Part shown: positions 45,201 to 53,413 of the stretch, one piece after another
Layout of the letters: the number at the start of each line of letters is the position of its first letter
How positions within the stretch are numbered: the first letter of the stretch is position 1
Assembly (NCBI RefSeq): GCF_000426225.1
Contig: NZ_AUEY01000012.1
Location: forward strand, 1 to 64,000
Length of the DNA stretch: 64,000 bases
From: Desulforegula conservatrix Mb1Pa
GTDB taxonomy: Bacteria > Desulfobacterota > Desulfobacteria > Desulfobacterales > Desulforegulaceae
Direction of reading: 5' to 3'
The notes under the pieces: generated by a model
The model's input: the letters and a program-made list of their open reading frames with translations, nothing else
What the model was told of the DNA's origin: nothing
The model's database searches: none
Program-made: the position numbers and the translations under genes

Positions 45201-46731
45201 GAATGGCAGGTCTTGCAACCGGGGCGATATACGTGCTTCTGCCCGATATCCTGACAGGGTATGAAACTACGGAAGCCTTTCTTTTAAAAAGCTTGTTTGC
45301 AAGGTCAACGCTGTCGAAAAGCCTTGACGGATAACCAGTTGATTCCGATTTCCCGAGCAGCAGATATCCGTCAGGATTAAGTGCATAATGGAAATTGCTC
45401 ATGAGCGAATCCTGGAGGGCTGGCTTCAGGTATATGAGCAGATTCCGGCAGCTTACAATATCCATCCTTATGAAGGGGGGATGACAGATTACGTCGTGAA
45501 TCGAGAAAATGCAGATGTCCCTTACGGCTTTTTTTACCTTGAAATTCCGTCCCTCATTTGTGAAGAATGCCTCCTTTCTGACAGGGTTCATGTTTTCAAG
45601 GGCGCTTGCAGGATAGACTCCTGTTCTTGCGATGGCAATGGCTTCGGCGTCAATATCGGTGGCGAAGATTCTTATGTCAAAAGAAGATACCCTGCTTCCC
45701 AGGACTTCATTCAAAAGTATGGACATTGAATAAGCTTCCTCGCCTGTGGCACACCCCGGAACCCATATTCTTATCGAGTCCCCGGGCTGCTTTTCCGAAA
45801 CGAGATCCGTCATTATTTTTTCAAGGCTCGAGAATGCTTCCGAATCCCTGAAAAATGAGGTTACCGATATAAGGAAACTGTGCTGGAGAATGGTCAATTC
45901 TTCAGGATTGTTTTTCAGATGACCGAGATAATCGGCCATTTTTTTTATGCCTATTGAAAGAATCCGTTTTTTTATCTGGCGCCTTAGGGTTGCTTCCTTA
46001 TACTGGGTCACATCCATATTTGTGGTTTTTGCAACCATTTCGACGATTTCGAGGAAAATATCATCATCCTGGGACGTGTCTTCGCAAACGCCTGATAGCG
46101 CTGCCTTTTCTCCGAGCGAGTTAAGGAAATCCCCTATTTCATAAGCATTTAGCTGGAAATCCACAAAGCCCGCCTCAATCGCTGAATCCGGCATCCCCTG
46201 GTTTATGGCTTCGTTAGGCTTTTGGGCAATCACAAGGCCCCCGGCGTTTTTTATGGCCCCAGCTCCTTTGGTCCCGTCCGACCCTGCTCCGGAGAGAATG
46301 ATCCCCACGGAATTCTCTCCACGACTCCGGGCAATGGACGCAAATAGTATGTCAACGGAAGGAACCGAATGGAATTCAGGGGAAGGCGATTTAAGCAGGA
46401 TGCGGTCATCTTCGACTTCCGCGTCATAGCCAGGAGGAACCACATATATAGTATCGGCCAGCAGAGCCATTTCATCGCTCGCGGTTATTACGGTCAGGGC
46501 CGAATATCCTGAAAGAATTTCCGCAAGCCTGCTTCCGTGGTCAGGGGACATATGGCGGGCTATTATATAAGCTGCATGTCCGCAGGATTCAATGCGGCTT
46601 ACAAGGGGGGTAAGTGCGTCAAGGCCACCGGCTGAAGCGCCTATGCCCACGATAAATTTTGCTTTCTCATGATATGGCTGGTTGCCGTCTGTCCGGTCAT
46701 TCTGTCCTTGCGTCATTTTTCCCGCAGTCAT
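42262..46731 (-). CDS. giant CheB-CheR-PAS hybrid histidine kinase with receiver
   Basis: The product is 1489 residues. The order is: CheB methylesterase (about 25-210, VGIGASAGGLDAL and ILSGAGSDGTKG), CheR methyltransferase (about 225-490, VPGCATGEEAYS and DIVSCRNLLIYL), and a coiled coil rich in NEELQSSNEEL repeats (about 640-720). Three or more PAS domains follow (about 720-1105), then HisKA with His1129 in GGVAHDFNNML, HATPase_c (SDNGQGMDKE, GTGLGLATV), and a C-terminal receiver with Asp1421 in LITDVIMPEMNG. Such CheB/CheR-PAS proteins link methylation enzymes to kinase signalling and have unclear partners. AGGAG lies 7 bases before the ATG. It is not adjacent to a receptor gene. Confidence 0.94.
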   Translation of the reverse strand: MTAGKMTQGQNDRTDGNQPYHEKAKFIVGIGASAGGLDALTPLVSRIESCGHAAYIIARHMSPDHGSRLAEILSGYSALTVITASDEMALLADTIYVVPPGYDAEVEDDRILLKSPSPEFHSVPSVDILFASIARSRGENSVGIILSGAGSDGTKGAGAIKNAGGLVIAQKPNEAINQGMPDSAIEAGFVDFQLNAYEIGDFLNSLGEKAALSGVCEDTSQDDDIFLEIVEMVAKTTNMDVTQYKEATLRRQIKKRILSIGIKKMADYLGHLKNNPEELTILQHSFLISVTSFFRDSEAFSSLEKIMTDLVSEKQPGDSIRIWVPGCATGEEAYSMSILLNEVLGSRVSSFDIRIFATDIDAEAIAIARTGVYPASALENMNPVRKEAFFTNEGRNFKVKKAVRDICIFSIHDVICHPPFIRMDIVSCRNLLIYLKPALQDSLMSNFHYALNPDGYLLLGKSESTGYPSRLFDSVDLANKLFKRKASVVSYPVRISGRSTYIAPVARPAIQSKIKASPFIELTRDILVTEYAPSSVLVNNAFEVIHFFGNARRYLSLPTGSADFSLFSLCLPEISGEMKTLCYRASHDGASKICGLPTPVCIDGQNVMLQLTLRRLQIDQCRDEYSLLISFDEYPVNDSSSEILTKKSAEISTAASDEITRLRHELAETREHLQAVVEALEASNEELQSLNEEQQASSEELQSSNEELQSSNEELTTLNDELRVKSMELANLNSILSNVQDSMQMGLVVVDRNGKITRFNALAVRVFGLMKTDIGQHIAGIPCRLDLPNLREQIAYVIYYGTCIIEKSKHGIYHYLMQISPSLNESGQCIGAILTFTDISALQRAEEALRESQKQAEFLASMLENSSQPFAQGYADGRLGIFNKAFLDLTGYTRDELYSINWANDLTAYEWLRIEMEKIKELNETGMPVRYNKEYIRKDGSIVPVELFVHLVRDDSGQPLYYYSFITDITERQKAEDAIRKSEELLKSIINNANGIIWVKDLDGRFLIINRYAENRFGLIKDEIIGKTVFDLFPDNLAREYEANEKQVLELGHALTFEESARIDGTDHTFLSIKFPLIDQDGNIYALGAICTDITDHLNLVDERNKLHDQFTQSQKLEAVGRLAGGVAHDFNNMLAAITGFAELAMHKSGNDMHLKKDLSEILKAASRSADLVQQLMAFARKQNVLPMVLDINHTLSGMLKMIGRLIGEDIELVWKPGKKIWQIKMDPSQIDHIIANLAINARDAISGNGRIIIETENAELDSKFCSKLPDISPGDYVILTFSDNGQGMDKETVSNIFEPFYTTKEFGHGTGLGLATVYGIVRQNSGAITVHSEEGHGTTFRLYFPRFIPESTKTTCVRSTEVIQGHGETILLVEDEKAILNVGKMMLEKIGYKVLTANTPTEAITIAESCKRRFDLLITDVIMPEMNGKELSSKISEIQPSIKILFMSGYTANIIANRGAIDNGLNFIHKPFSLSELAAKVHEALSEE

Positions 46732-47022
46732 TGTCGTACTCCTGAAACATAAAAAACCAAATAAGCCGCTTTATATTTGTTTGCTATTTGCAGGCTCACA
46801 AATAGAGCAATTTCAAATTGCGCCTCCCGGACAGGTCCGCCGGGAAGGTTGTTATGATGGGACTGAAATAAAGGCCATGTTCCCGTTGAATGCCGGGATC
46901 TTAAGAATAAATTATTATTGTAATTATTTGGCTTAATGTACTTGTGTCTGGGAAAACCATTTTGAAGATATTCTCCAGACCGATGAAGCCGCAGAAACCC
47001 GGTTTTTCGCGGAGCAATCAAA
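46732..47022. other. gene-free DNA upstream of the giant kinase gene
   Basis: It contains one clear hairpin (TCCCGG at 46825-46830 paired with CCGGGA at 46840-46845). No gene or known repeat was seen. The remaining gap to 47490 holds elements E and F. Confidence 0.4.
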
Positions 47023-47240
47023 ATGTATAACCACTCACCAATTATGAAATTCGACCTTTTAAAAGGGCGCTTTTTTGAAAAAAAGCTTGGCAAAAAACTC
47101 CAGGTTTTGGATTTTTTGCTTGAATCCCCTTAGAGCAAAACTTTCTTCAAAATATCATAAAAAGTTTTGGAAAATATTTTTTACAAAATGGTTTTCCAAG
47201 AATAAAGCCATCCCTAAAAAAATCTAACTGAATAGTGACC
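47023..47240 (+). mobile_element. dispersed element family E, copy 2
   Basis: It is a direct-orientation copy of 14655-14884, about 85-90 per cent alike by eye over most of its length, with small deletions. It runs from GTATAACCACTCACCAATTA to CTAACTGAATAGTGACC. Confidence 0.65.
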
Positions 47241-47248
47241 AAAATGTT

Positions 47249-47379
47249 TAATACCATTTTCAAATCAAAAATGAAATCAAGGCGGCAAGGAGGAAGCGAC
47301 ACAAACGTACGTGGTTTGTACGTTGAGTAGCTGATTACGATGCCAACACAGATAGCGCTTTGATTTGGAATTGGTATAA
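47249..47379 (-). mobile_element. element family F, copy 2 (inverted)
   Basis: It is the inverted counterpart of 36570-36699: TAATACCATTTTCAAATCAA at the left and TTTGATTTGGAATTGGTATA at the right. It lies 8 bases from the family E copy. Confidence 0.75.
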
Positions 47380-47490
47380 TTAAACAATACCGGCTTTATC
47401 TTTCCGAAGGCCATTTTTTAGCCATGAATATCAAATGGTTGATTGTATGTAACCTTTCCGGCACTTAAATGGAACAGGAAAAAAAGGCTT

Positions 47491-49584
47491 TCATGAATCC
47501 GAGATGATCACATCATGAAGTTTTGCCGCGAAATCCCTGAGCATGAAAGGTTTATGTATAAAGCTGACGCCCTTTTTAAGAACGCCTTTATCGCTTATTA
47601 TGTCTTCAGGGTATCCTGACATGAAAAGCACTTTTATGTCAGGCCTCATTATTTTAATCTTTATAGCCATATCTCTGCCGTTCATGCCAGGCATTATTAC
47701 ATCGGTTAGAAGACAGTCAATCTGTCTTTTATCTTTCCGGCAGAATTCGATGGCCTGTTCTGGCCATGCAAATGCTATGACATCATAGCCAAGATTTGTG
47801 AGCATCAGTTTTGTCATGTTCCTCAGGGCTTCATCATCCTCGACAAGAAGTATGAGTCCTGTTCCTCCGCGTACAGGTGAGACATTTTTTTCATGTGCCG
47901 GATTTTCATACTCAGGGAAGGCCGGGATCATTATCTTGAAAGCTGTACCATGACCTTCTTCGCTGTAAGTGGTTATGAATCCTTTATTCTGGTTTACTAT
48001 GCCATAAACCGTGGCAAGGCCAAGGCCAGTTCCCTTGCTTTTTTCCTTTGTTGTGAAAAAAGGCTCGAAAATATGTGGAAGCTTATCTTTGGGTATACCC
48101 ATGCCGTCATCGCTGAACATAAGTGATACGTATGCTCCTGGTTCCATTCCTGGATATATGCGTGCAGCTTCTTTTTCAAAATCTTCCTGCAAAGTCTCAA
48201 TTCTGATTTTGCCGCCGTCCGGCATGGCGTCCCTTGCATTGACAGCAAGGTTCATTATAAGCTGGTCAAGCTGGGTTGGATCAGAATTTATCAGCCAGCC
48301 TTTGTCTCCTATCTTGATTTCCAGTTCAATGTCTTCGCCTATCATCCTTTTCAGCGTTTTAATCTTTTGGGGAAGCAGATTTCCGAGTGATATTGGCTTT
48401 GGATCTATCACCTGTTTCCTTGAAAAAGTAAGGAGCTGGGAGGTCATTTCCTTTGACCTGATGGCGGCCTGGCTGATTTCAGAAATCTCTTCAAAAAGTT
48501 CGTCCCCAGGTGCGAGGTTTTCAAGGATTAAATCGCTGTACCCTATTATTACGCTTAGCAAATTGTTGAAATCATGGGCTATGCCACCTGCGAGCCTTCC
48601 TATGGATTCCATTTTCTGGGACTGGTTCAGCTGGTTTTCAAGTTTCTGTCTTTCTTCCTGTTCCCGGATTTTATCCGAAATATCAATCAGAGTGCCGATA
48701 TAACCGCAGAAATCTTCGTTTTGATCATACTCAGGTACTCCCTCCCCAATAACCGTAATGGTCTTACCATCATGCCTCTTGATTCTGTATTGAATGTTGA
48801 AGGGTTTTTTTGACGATACAGTTTCGGCAAAATGTTTCATCAGGAATTCTGCGTCATCCTGGTGGATTATTGATTCCCATGTATCATGGTCTGCATCTTT
48901 TTGTGAAAGACCGGTTATTTCACTCCATTTGCGGTTAACAAAAACAAGCTCCCTGTCAGCCGTGAACCTGAAAATTCCAACCGGAGCGAAATCAGCGAGC
49001 GTTCTGAATCTGTGTTCACTTGCTGCAAGGTCATGGGTTCTTTCTAATATGATTTCTTCCTGGCTTTCATAAAACAGGGCGTTTCTAAGGACAAGGGCGA
49101 CCACAGGGGAGAGGGCGTCAAATGATCTGAGGATTTCCGATATTCTTTGCTTGTCGAGGAGCTGGACAATGAAAAGCATGCCCATTCTATGGTCAGCCAC
49201 AGACAAAGGTATAGCAACAATGGAATCGCACTCGATTTTATCGAGAATCTCTTTTATTTTCGGGGGCCCGGACTCCTTTGTCCAGAGGGTGCTTTTTTTG
49301 ATGTCATGGCAACAAGAGCAAAAATCTTCTAAATGATGAAGGCCGTCAAAGTTCTTATATCTTTCAGGGGTAATGCTGATCAGCCTGTGCGATTCAAGGT
49401 CTCCGTGGACATACTGAAAAAGTGCTATTATTTTTCCGCCCACAAGTTCCCTGATGGTTTCGGTAAGATATCTGCCCATCTGGCCGGGATGATCAGAATA
49501 GTTGAGAATCCCCTCAAGCATGTCCATGATCATGAATCTCGTTGCTTCGCTATTTTTTTGCAATTCTTTTGAATCATGAATCAT
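47491..49584 (-). CDS. GAF-PAS hybrid histidine kinase with receiver, coupled to corrinoid genes
   Basis: The ATG at 49584 is chosen (AGG 7 bases upstream). It overlaps the DUF1638 gene's end by 11 bases. The product is 697 residues: GAF-like domain (about 20-180, with FCSCCHDIKKS), PAS (about 190-310), HisKA with the His in GGIAHDFNNLLSV, HATPase_c (DDGMGIPKD, GTGLGLATV), and a receiver with LLTDVIMPGMNG. It has no membrane segments. Translational coupling to a corrinoid/UROD/DUF1638 set suggests that the kinase uses those proteins as sensor or is regulated with them. This link is inferred. Confidence 0.92.
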   Translation of the reverse strand: MIHDSKELQKNSEATRFMIMDMLEGILNYSDHPGQMGRYLTETIRELVGGKIIALFQYVHGDLESHRLISITPERYKNFDGLHHLEDFCSCCHDIKKSTLWTKESGPPKIKEILDKIECDSIVAIPLSVADHRMGMLFIVQLLDKQRISEILRSFDALSPVVALVLRNALFYESQEEIILERTHDLAASEHRFRTLADFAPVGIFRFTADRELVFVNRKWSEITGLSQKDADHDTWESIIHQDDAEFLMKHFAETVSSKKPFNIQYRIKRHDGKTITVIGEGVPEYDQNEDFCGYIGTLIDISDKIREQEERQKLENQLNQSQKMESIGRLAGGIAHDFNNLLSVIIGYSDLILENLAPGDELFEEISEISQAAIRSKEMTSQLLTFSRKQVIDPKPISLGNLLPQKIKTLKRMIGEDIELEIKIGDKGWLINSDPTQLDQLIMNLAVNARDAMPDGGKIRIETLQEDFEKEAARIYPGMEPGAYVSLMFSDDGMGIPKDKLPHIFEPFFTTKEKSKGTGLGLATVYGIVNQNKGFITTYSEEGHGTAFKIMIPAFPEYENPAHEKNVSPVRGGTGLILLVEDDEALRNMTKLMLTNLGYDVIAFAWPEQAIEFCRKDKRQIDCLLTDVIMPGMNGRDMAIKIKIMRPDIKVLFMSGYPEDIISDKGVLKKGVSFIHKPFMLRDFAAKLHDVIISDS

Positions 49585-50164
49585 AATCAAGCCTGTCAAT
49601 TGCTGATTTAAGGTTTTTAAGAAGCTGATCTTCAGAAACGGTCAAGATATCATAGCCAAGGCCTGTATATGCTGAAATTTCTTCAAGTATTTCAAGCGGG
49701 GTGACACGGATTCCTTCATCGATATAAACGAGACCTGTATGCATTTCCTTCATGAACGAGATCGCATTTTCCCCTTTGAGACCGAGTTCTGTTTCAAATA
49801 TGTCCCTCCAACGTATTGCCCATTCACGCAAAAGGAAAAATTTACCCTCTGACCTCATTTTTTTGTACAGGCCTGTTCCAAGGATTATTTCGCAGCAGTT
49901 TATTCCCGATGTTCTTGATGTTGACCGTCTTTTTTCAAAATCCAGCATATGGGGGCAGCAGTCTCCGTATAAAAGGACAGTCCGGTTATCTTGTCCTATC
50001 TTGTCGAACTCTTTTTCAAGCTCGGCCTCAAGTTTAGCAGGGTACATATGAAGCATGGATGGCAGATATGTAACAAGACACTTGATTTTGCCTTCATGTC
50101 TGAGCCTTTCAATTGATTCCCTGAAAATAGAGCATGAGATTATCTGCACTGTATCCTTTCCCAT
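49574..50164 (-). CDS. DUF1638 family protein
   Basis: The ATG at 50164 has AGGAGG 5 bases upstream and shares a base with the preceding gene's stop (TGATG); the ATG at 50167 is too close to the site. The product is 196 residues. Features are IISCSIFRESIE at the start, LLYGDCCPHM, SGINCCEIILG and LREWAIRWRDIFE. The paired cysteines could bind metal. DUF1638 genes are known to occur beside UROD-type and corrinoid methyltransferase genes, as here. Its biochemical role is not established. Confidence 0.85.
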   Translation of the reverse strand: MGKDTVQIISCSIFRESIERLRHEGKIKCLVTYLPSMLHMYPAKLEAELEKEFDKIGQDNRTVLLYGDCCPHMLDFEKRRSTSRTSGINCCEIILGTGLYKKMRSEGKFFLLREWAIRWRDIFETELGLKGENAISFMKEMHTGLVYIDEGIRVTPLEILEEISAYTGLGYDILTVSEDQLLKNLKSAIDRLDYDS

Positions 50165-51183
50165 CATGACCTCCTGTAATTTCTGACACAGTCGCATATG
50201 GCCATGATGTTTTCCTCTGGCGTATTCCACGGAATATCTGCTGCGGAACTCGCGAATATGAATTTTCTGTCATTTTCCCTGTCTTTCAGGATATCCATGC
50301 ATAGTTTTTGAGTATGTCCGGGTGTCTGTTCAGATAAGGTAGGGCCATCAATATTTCCCATAAGAACATATGACTCTCCTGCTTTTTTTCTTGCTTCCCT
50401 TAGCGAATCCCTTGAATCCATGGCAAAGCCTACAATATTCGGCAACTCGATAAACATGCCTATATAGGGCTCGAGTCTGTTGCCTCCGTGGTGAAATACG
50501 ATCGGCCCCTTTATCTGGCTGAATGACGATTTAAGGAAAGGGATGATAAAATCCGCTATTTTTTTTGAAGGGATTATTTCAGGGTTTACGAACATGCCTG
50601 GAAAAGCAATGATCTTTGCTCCGTCTTCAAGAAGGGCATTCCCGAATCTTATGAAAAAATCGCAGCATTTTTCCATTATCTGACCGGCTGTTTTTTCATC
50701 AAAAACAAGGCATTCCATCCACTGGTCTATTCCCATGACAAGCGGGGGAATGTCCGCAGGGCAAGGAATGGCTCCGACAACAGGCACCTCGTTCATGTAT
50801 TTTGCAGCCATGATCCTCACGGAGTCCCGTATAAATGCCAATTGGGGATTGGAATCCACATCGGGCAGATCCATTGACATGAATTCCGGGGCGTTTTTTA
50901 CGGCAGGGTTTTTAATATTCGGAGCATAATTGCTGAAATATTTAACTTCGCTTCCAAAGGCTTCACCGATTGATGTCAGGGCAAAGGGGCTGAAAAGAAG
51001 ATCTGGCCGGAATTTTTCGCGTACAGCGAACTGGCCTTCAGCATATGATTTAGGTCTTGAAAAATAAATATCAGTTGGGCAGGAGGTCAGCCTGGCTCCG
51101 TAAAGACTGAGGAGAAGAGTAAACGCAGGCCTGTCAGTTTCTTCTCCTGTAACAGTTCTCATTACTCTCTCAAGGCTGTTCAT
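50164..51183 (-). CDS. uroporphyrinogen decarboxylase-family (MtbA/MtaA-like) protein without the usual zinc cysteines
   Basis: The ATG at 51183 has AGGAGG 7 bases upstream. The product is 339 residues with the UROD TIM-barrel pattern (NSLERVMRTVTGEETDRP, ending TPEENIMAICDCVR). Methylcobamide:CoM methyltransferases bind Zn through His-x-Cys and a later Cys. Here the first site reads FHHGGN and the second ASSAADIPWNTP, so both cysteines seem absent. It may bind the corrinoid protein or a porphyrin-like ligand without zinc-thiol chemistry, or have another substrate. It lies between the corrinoid-protein gene and the DUF1638 gene. Confidence 0.85.
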   Translation of the reverse strand: MNSLERVMRTVTGEETDRPAFTLLLSLYGARLTSCPTDIYFSRPKSYAEGQFAVREKFRPDLLFSPFALTSIGEAFGSEVKYFSNYAPNIKNPAVKNAPEFMSMDLPDVDSNPQLAFIRDSVRIMAAKYMNEVPVVGAIPCPADIPPLVMGIDQWMECLVFDEKTAGQIMEKCCDFFIRFGNALLEDGAKIIAFPGMFVNPEIIPSKKIADFIIPFLKSSFSQIKGPIVFHHGGNRLEPYIGMFIELPNIVGFAMDSRDSLREARKKAGESYVLMGNIDGPTLSEQTPGHTQKLCMDILKDRENDRKFIFASSAADIPWNTPEENIMAICDCVRNYRRS

Positions 51184-51211
51184 GGTTTTACCTCCTTTTT
51201 GATTCATCTGT

Positions 51212-51889
51212 TCAGGCTTCAATTAGTGAGACCGCCCTGGCCCATAAACCCTCAAACAGGGCCGGCGCCTGCAATGCGCTCTGGCACGTGCCGTCTCCTG
51301 CCACTTCATCCACAAGTTCCTTTCTCAGTTTGAATACAGCTCCGCCAACAGCAATCTGGATTTTTCCTGAAAGTCCCCTGTTATCGAGTTCTGCCCTGAG
51401 CTTTTGAATGTTTTTTGCCGTGGAATACATCATAGCCGAAGCTCCTATGATTCTGGCCCCATTTTCCAGTGCCTTGTCCACGAAGATATCAGCCGGAACA
51501 TCGACTCCCAGATCTATTACTTTCCAGCCTGCTATCTGGAGAAAAGATGAAACCATTTTGCGGCCAAGCGGATGATAGTCGTCTTCAATATTTCCTAAAA
51601 CTACAGGCCCCTTGATTATTTTTTGATCATTTGCCGTCATCCTTTTTGCCTCAAGTGCTTTTGCAAAAACATCTTCTGCAATTTTTGCCGCGACATAACC
51701 CTGGGAAAGAGAAATATCTCCGGTTACATCCCACATTCTTCCTATTTCTTCCAGAACACCTGAAAGAAGATCGGTTATGGCGCTTTCGTAACCTTTGGCA
51801 GCGGCCCACGAATCAATTATAAGATTGGCATATGTGCGATCAGCTTCAAGAATAGCTTTTAGAAGGTTTTTCCCTGGGTCGGTGTCCAT
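51212..51889 (-). CDS. corrinoid (B12-binding) protein, MtbC/MetH-cap type
   Basis: The ATG at 51889 has GGAGG 4 bases upstream; the longer frame to 51991 would translate a repeat element. The product is 225 residues. An N-terminal helical cap (about 1-90) is followed by a Rossmann-type B12 domain with the His-on motif D-x-H-x-x-G in IEDDYHPLGRK, then GVDVPADIF, GASAMMYST and GGAVF. It would carry a methylcobamide shuttled by the UROD-like protein encoded 28 bases downstream. There is no MttB- or MtaB-type methyltransferase gene in the window, so the methyl donor is unknown or the protein serves sensing. Confidence 0.9.
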   Translation of the reverse strand: MDTDPGKNLLKAILEADRTYANLIIDSWAAAKGYESAITDLLSGVLEEIGRMWDVTGDISLSQGYVAAKIAEDVFAKALEAKRMTANDQKIIKGPVVLGNIEDDYHPLGRKMVSSFLQIAGWKVIDLGVDVPADIFVDKALENGARIIGASAMMYSTAKNIQKLRAELDNRGLSGKIQIAVGGAVFKLRKELVDEVAGDGTCQSALQAPALFEGLWARAVSLIEA

Positions 51890-51960
51890 GTAACCTCCAA
51901 GACTTAGTGCTAATAAACGGGAACGGAGAATAAAAACGAGAAATAGGGAGACATAAAATT

Positions 51961-52115
51961 GACAAGGTGCAAAAAATTCAATTTCAGTCATTCTGGAGGG
52001 GCCTGTCCCGGTGAAAACCGGGAGCCTTAATCCAGAACTATCTGAAAATACAAAGATACCGGATCAAGTCCGGCATGACGCTGACGCCTTATTCTGACTT
52101 TTTGCTATATCATCA
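51961..52115 (+). mobile_element. family A element, full-length copy (about 155 bp)
   Basis: The ends GACAAGGTGCAAAAAATTCA and, on the other strand, TTGATGATATAGCAAAAAGT are inverted-repeat related. The centre has GGTGAAAACCGGGAGCC and CGGATCAAGTCCGGCATGAC. It lies just upstream of the corrinoid operon. The 51890-52570 gap otherwise holds a second A copy and a D copy; 52116-52305 shows nothing. Confidence 0.7.
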
Positions 52116-52305
52116 AAATTGAACGATAACATATAGGTAAAATCAGAACAATCTGAAAACTATTGGGAAATTTTTATTTTATAAAATGGCAAAAAATCAG
52201 ATTATGATGATTCAGGATGAGTCTGTCCATGTTAAAACCAAAGCTGAAGAATAGTACGAAATACCGGACGCATGATTGATTTCGTCATGGCTCAGTATGA
52301 ATTTT

Positions 52306-52460
52306 GAAAAAGTTGCAAAAAATCCGATTATTGTCGTTCCGGCGGGGCCTGTACCGGTGAAAATCTGGAGCGGGAATCCGGAAGCATCTGAAAATACAAA
52401 GATGCCGGATCAGGTCAGGCATGACGCCGAAGCCCTTTTTTGACTTTTTGCGAGACCATA
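52306..52460 (+). mobile_element. family A element, full-length copy
   Basis: It runs from AAAGTTGCAAAAAATCCGAT to TTGACTTTTTGCGAGACCAT, with GGGGCCTGTACCGGTGAAAA and GCCGGATCAGGTCAGGCATG inside. It is in the same orientation as the copy at 51961. Confidence 0.7.
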
Positions 52461-52581
52461 GTTTTGATGTGCTTTCTAAGGAAGCTGCGCACGTTGAACC
52501 GGAGTTTATTATCTTATAAATGAGGATTCGAGTACGAAGCTGACGTAGCTAAAGCTCAAAAAGACAATTTTTAGAGGCCGC
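52447..52581 (-). mobile_element. element family D, copy 2 (inverted, overlapping the DUF169 gene end)
   Basis: Read on the minus strand it begins GGCGGCCTCTAAAAATTGTC and continues with TCGTACTCGAATCCTCATTT as in 4381-4533. Its first bases include the stop codon and last three codons of the DUF169 gene. Confidence 0.65.
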
Positions 52582-53413
52582 CTGATATTGAACCAAGCTT
52601 TTCCTCAACAAGCTCCTTCCATAATGGTCTTTCAAGAAAAGAGCCTTCAACATTGGATTCCATTTCTTCAAACATTTTGTATGGAACCGTGAAAGTCATG
52701 AGACCTTCTCCAAGCTGGCTTCTGATATATATCCTTGCCGAGATATCTGTCAGGCCGACAACGGCCCTCGGATTTTCAGATTCGGCTTCCCTGTAAGGAT
52801 AAATACCCAATGTCTGGCATCCGGCTGCATATGGGATGATAACGCTCTCGTTGCTCTTTCTCGCATAGTTGGCAAGTATAACAAGAGCCGATAACTGGTC
52901 GGCATCGGTAAAGAAGATGACCGATTTTGGTTTTTCTTTTTCAGTATCAACAAGCTCAATAGATTTGAAAATCACATATTTTGCAGGGATTTCGGTTATG
53001 GGAAGATTTCGCACAAAATCGGCAACATGGTCAGGAGACTTCAGATAGCCTTCTCCATTCATGTAGTTATCATGGAATTCATCCTGCATGTAGTGTTTCA
53101 GTTCTGTTCCGTTTTCCTTGCCTTTAGGCCAGTTTTTATTGCCTGTTGACAGAAAATACCTGAAGCATTCCTCGCCTCCAATGAAATTCTTGTACTGATT
53201 CCCAAATCCAAGTCCAACTCCTGCGCCAATGCATCCGAAGGTATTGCGATCACAGCAGGATATTTTGCCTTTTGCAGCATTTGAGACCAGCCACATGGTG
53301 CAGCCCCATTTGCCCTTTTTGAACTGGACTGCATCTTCTGGTTTTTCATCAGACCAGAGAAGGCATACTGGCTGGTATTTTAATCCGGTTGCTTCAGATA
53401 TTTTACTTTTCAA
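52571..53413 (-). CDS. DUF169 family protein
   Basis: The product is 280 residues from a TTG start that overlaps the stop of the preceding lipoprotein gene (TTGA). Family features include the early PVCLLWSDEKPED, the Cys-rich ISCCDRNTFGCIGAGVGLGF, and the later VIIPYAAGCQTLGIYP and GLMTFTVPYKMFEEME. DUF169 proteins are frequent in anaerobes and archaea with no proven function. The final three residues (Gly-Gly-Leu) and stop codon lie inside a dispersed repeat, so the C-terminus may have been reset by the insertion. Confidence 0.85.
   Translation of the reverse strand: MKSKISEATGLKYQPVCLLWSDEKPEDAVQFKKGKWGCTMWLVSNAAKGKISCCDRNTFGCIGAGVGLGFGNQYKNFIGGEECFRYFLSTGNKNWPKGKENGTELKHYMQDEFHDNYMNGEGYLKSPDHVADFVRNLPITEIPAKYVIFKSIELVDTEKEKPKSVIFFTDADQLSALVILANYARKSNESVIIPYAAGCQTLGIYPYREAESENPRAVVGLTDISARIYIRSQLGEGLMTFTVPYKMFEEMESNVEGSFLERPLWKELVEEKLGSISGGL

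Noticed and set aside
51890-51991. 34-residue N-terminal extension of the corrinoid protein
   Set aside because: It runs into a family A repeat element and lacks a ribosome site, while the ATG at 51889 has GGAGG at the right place.
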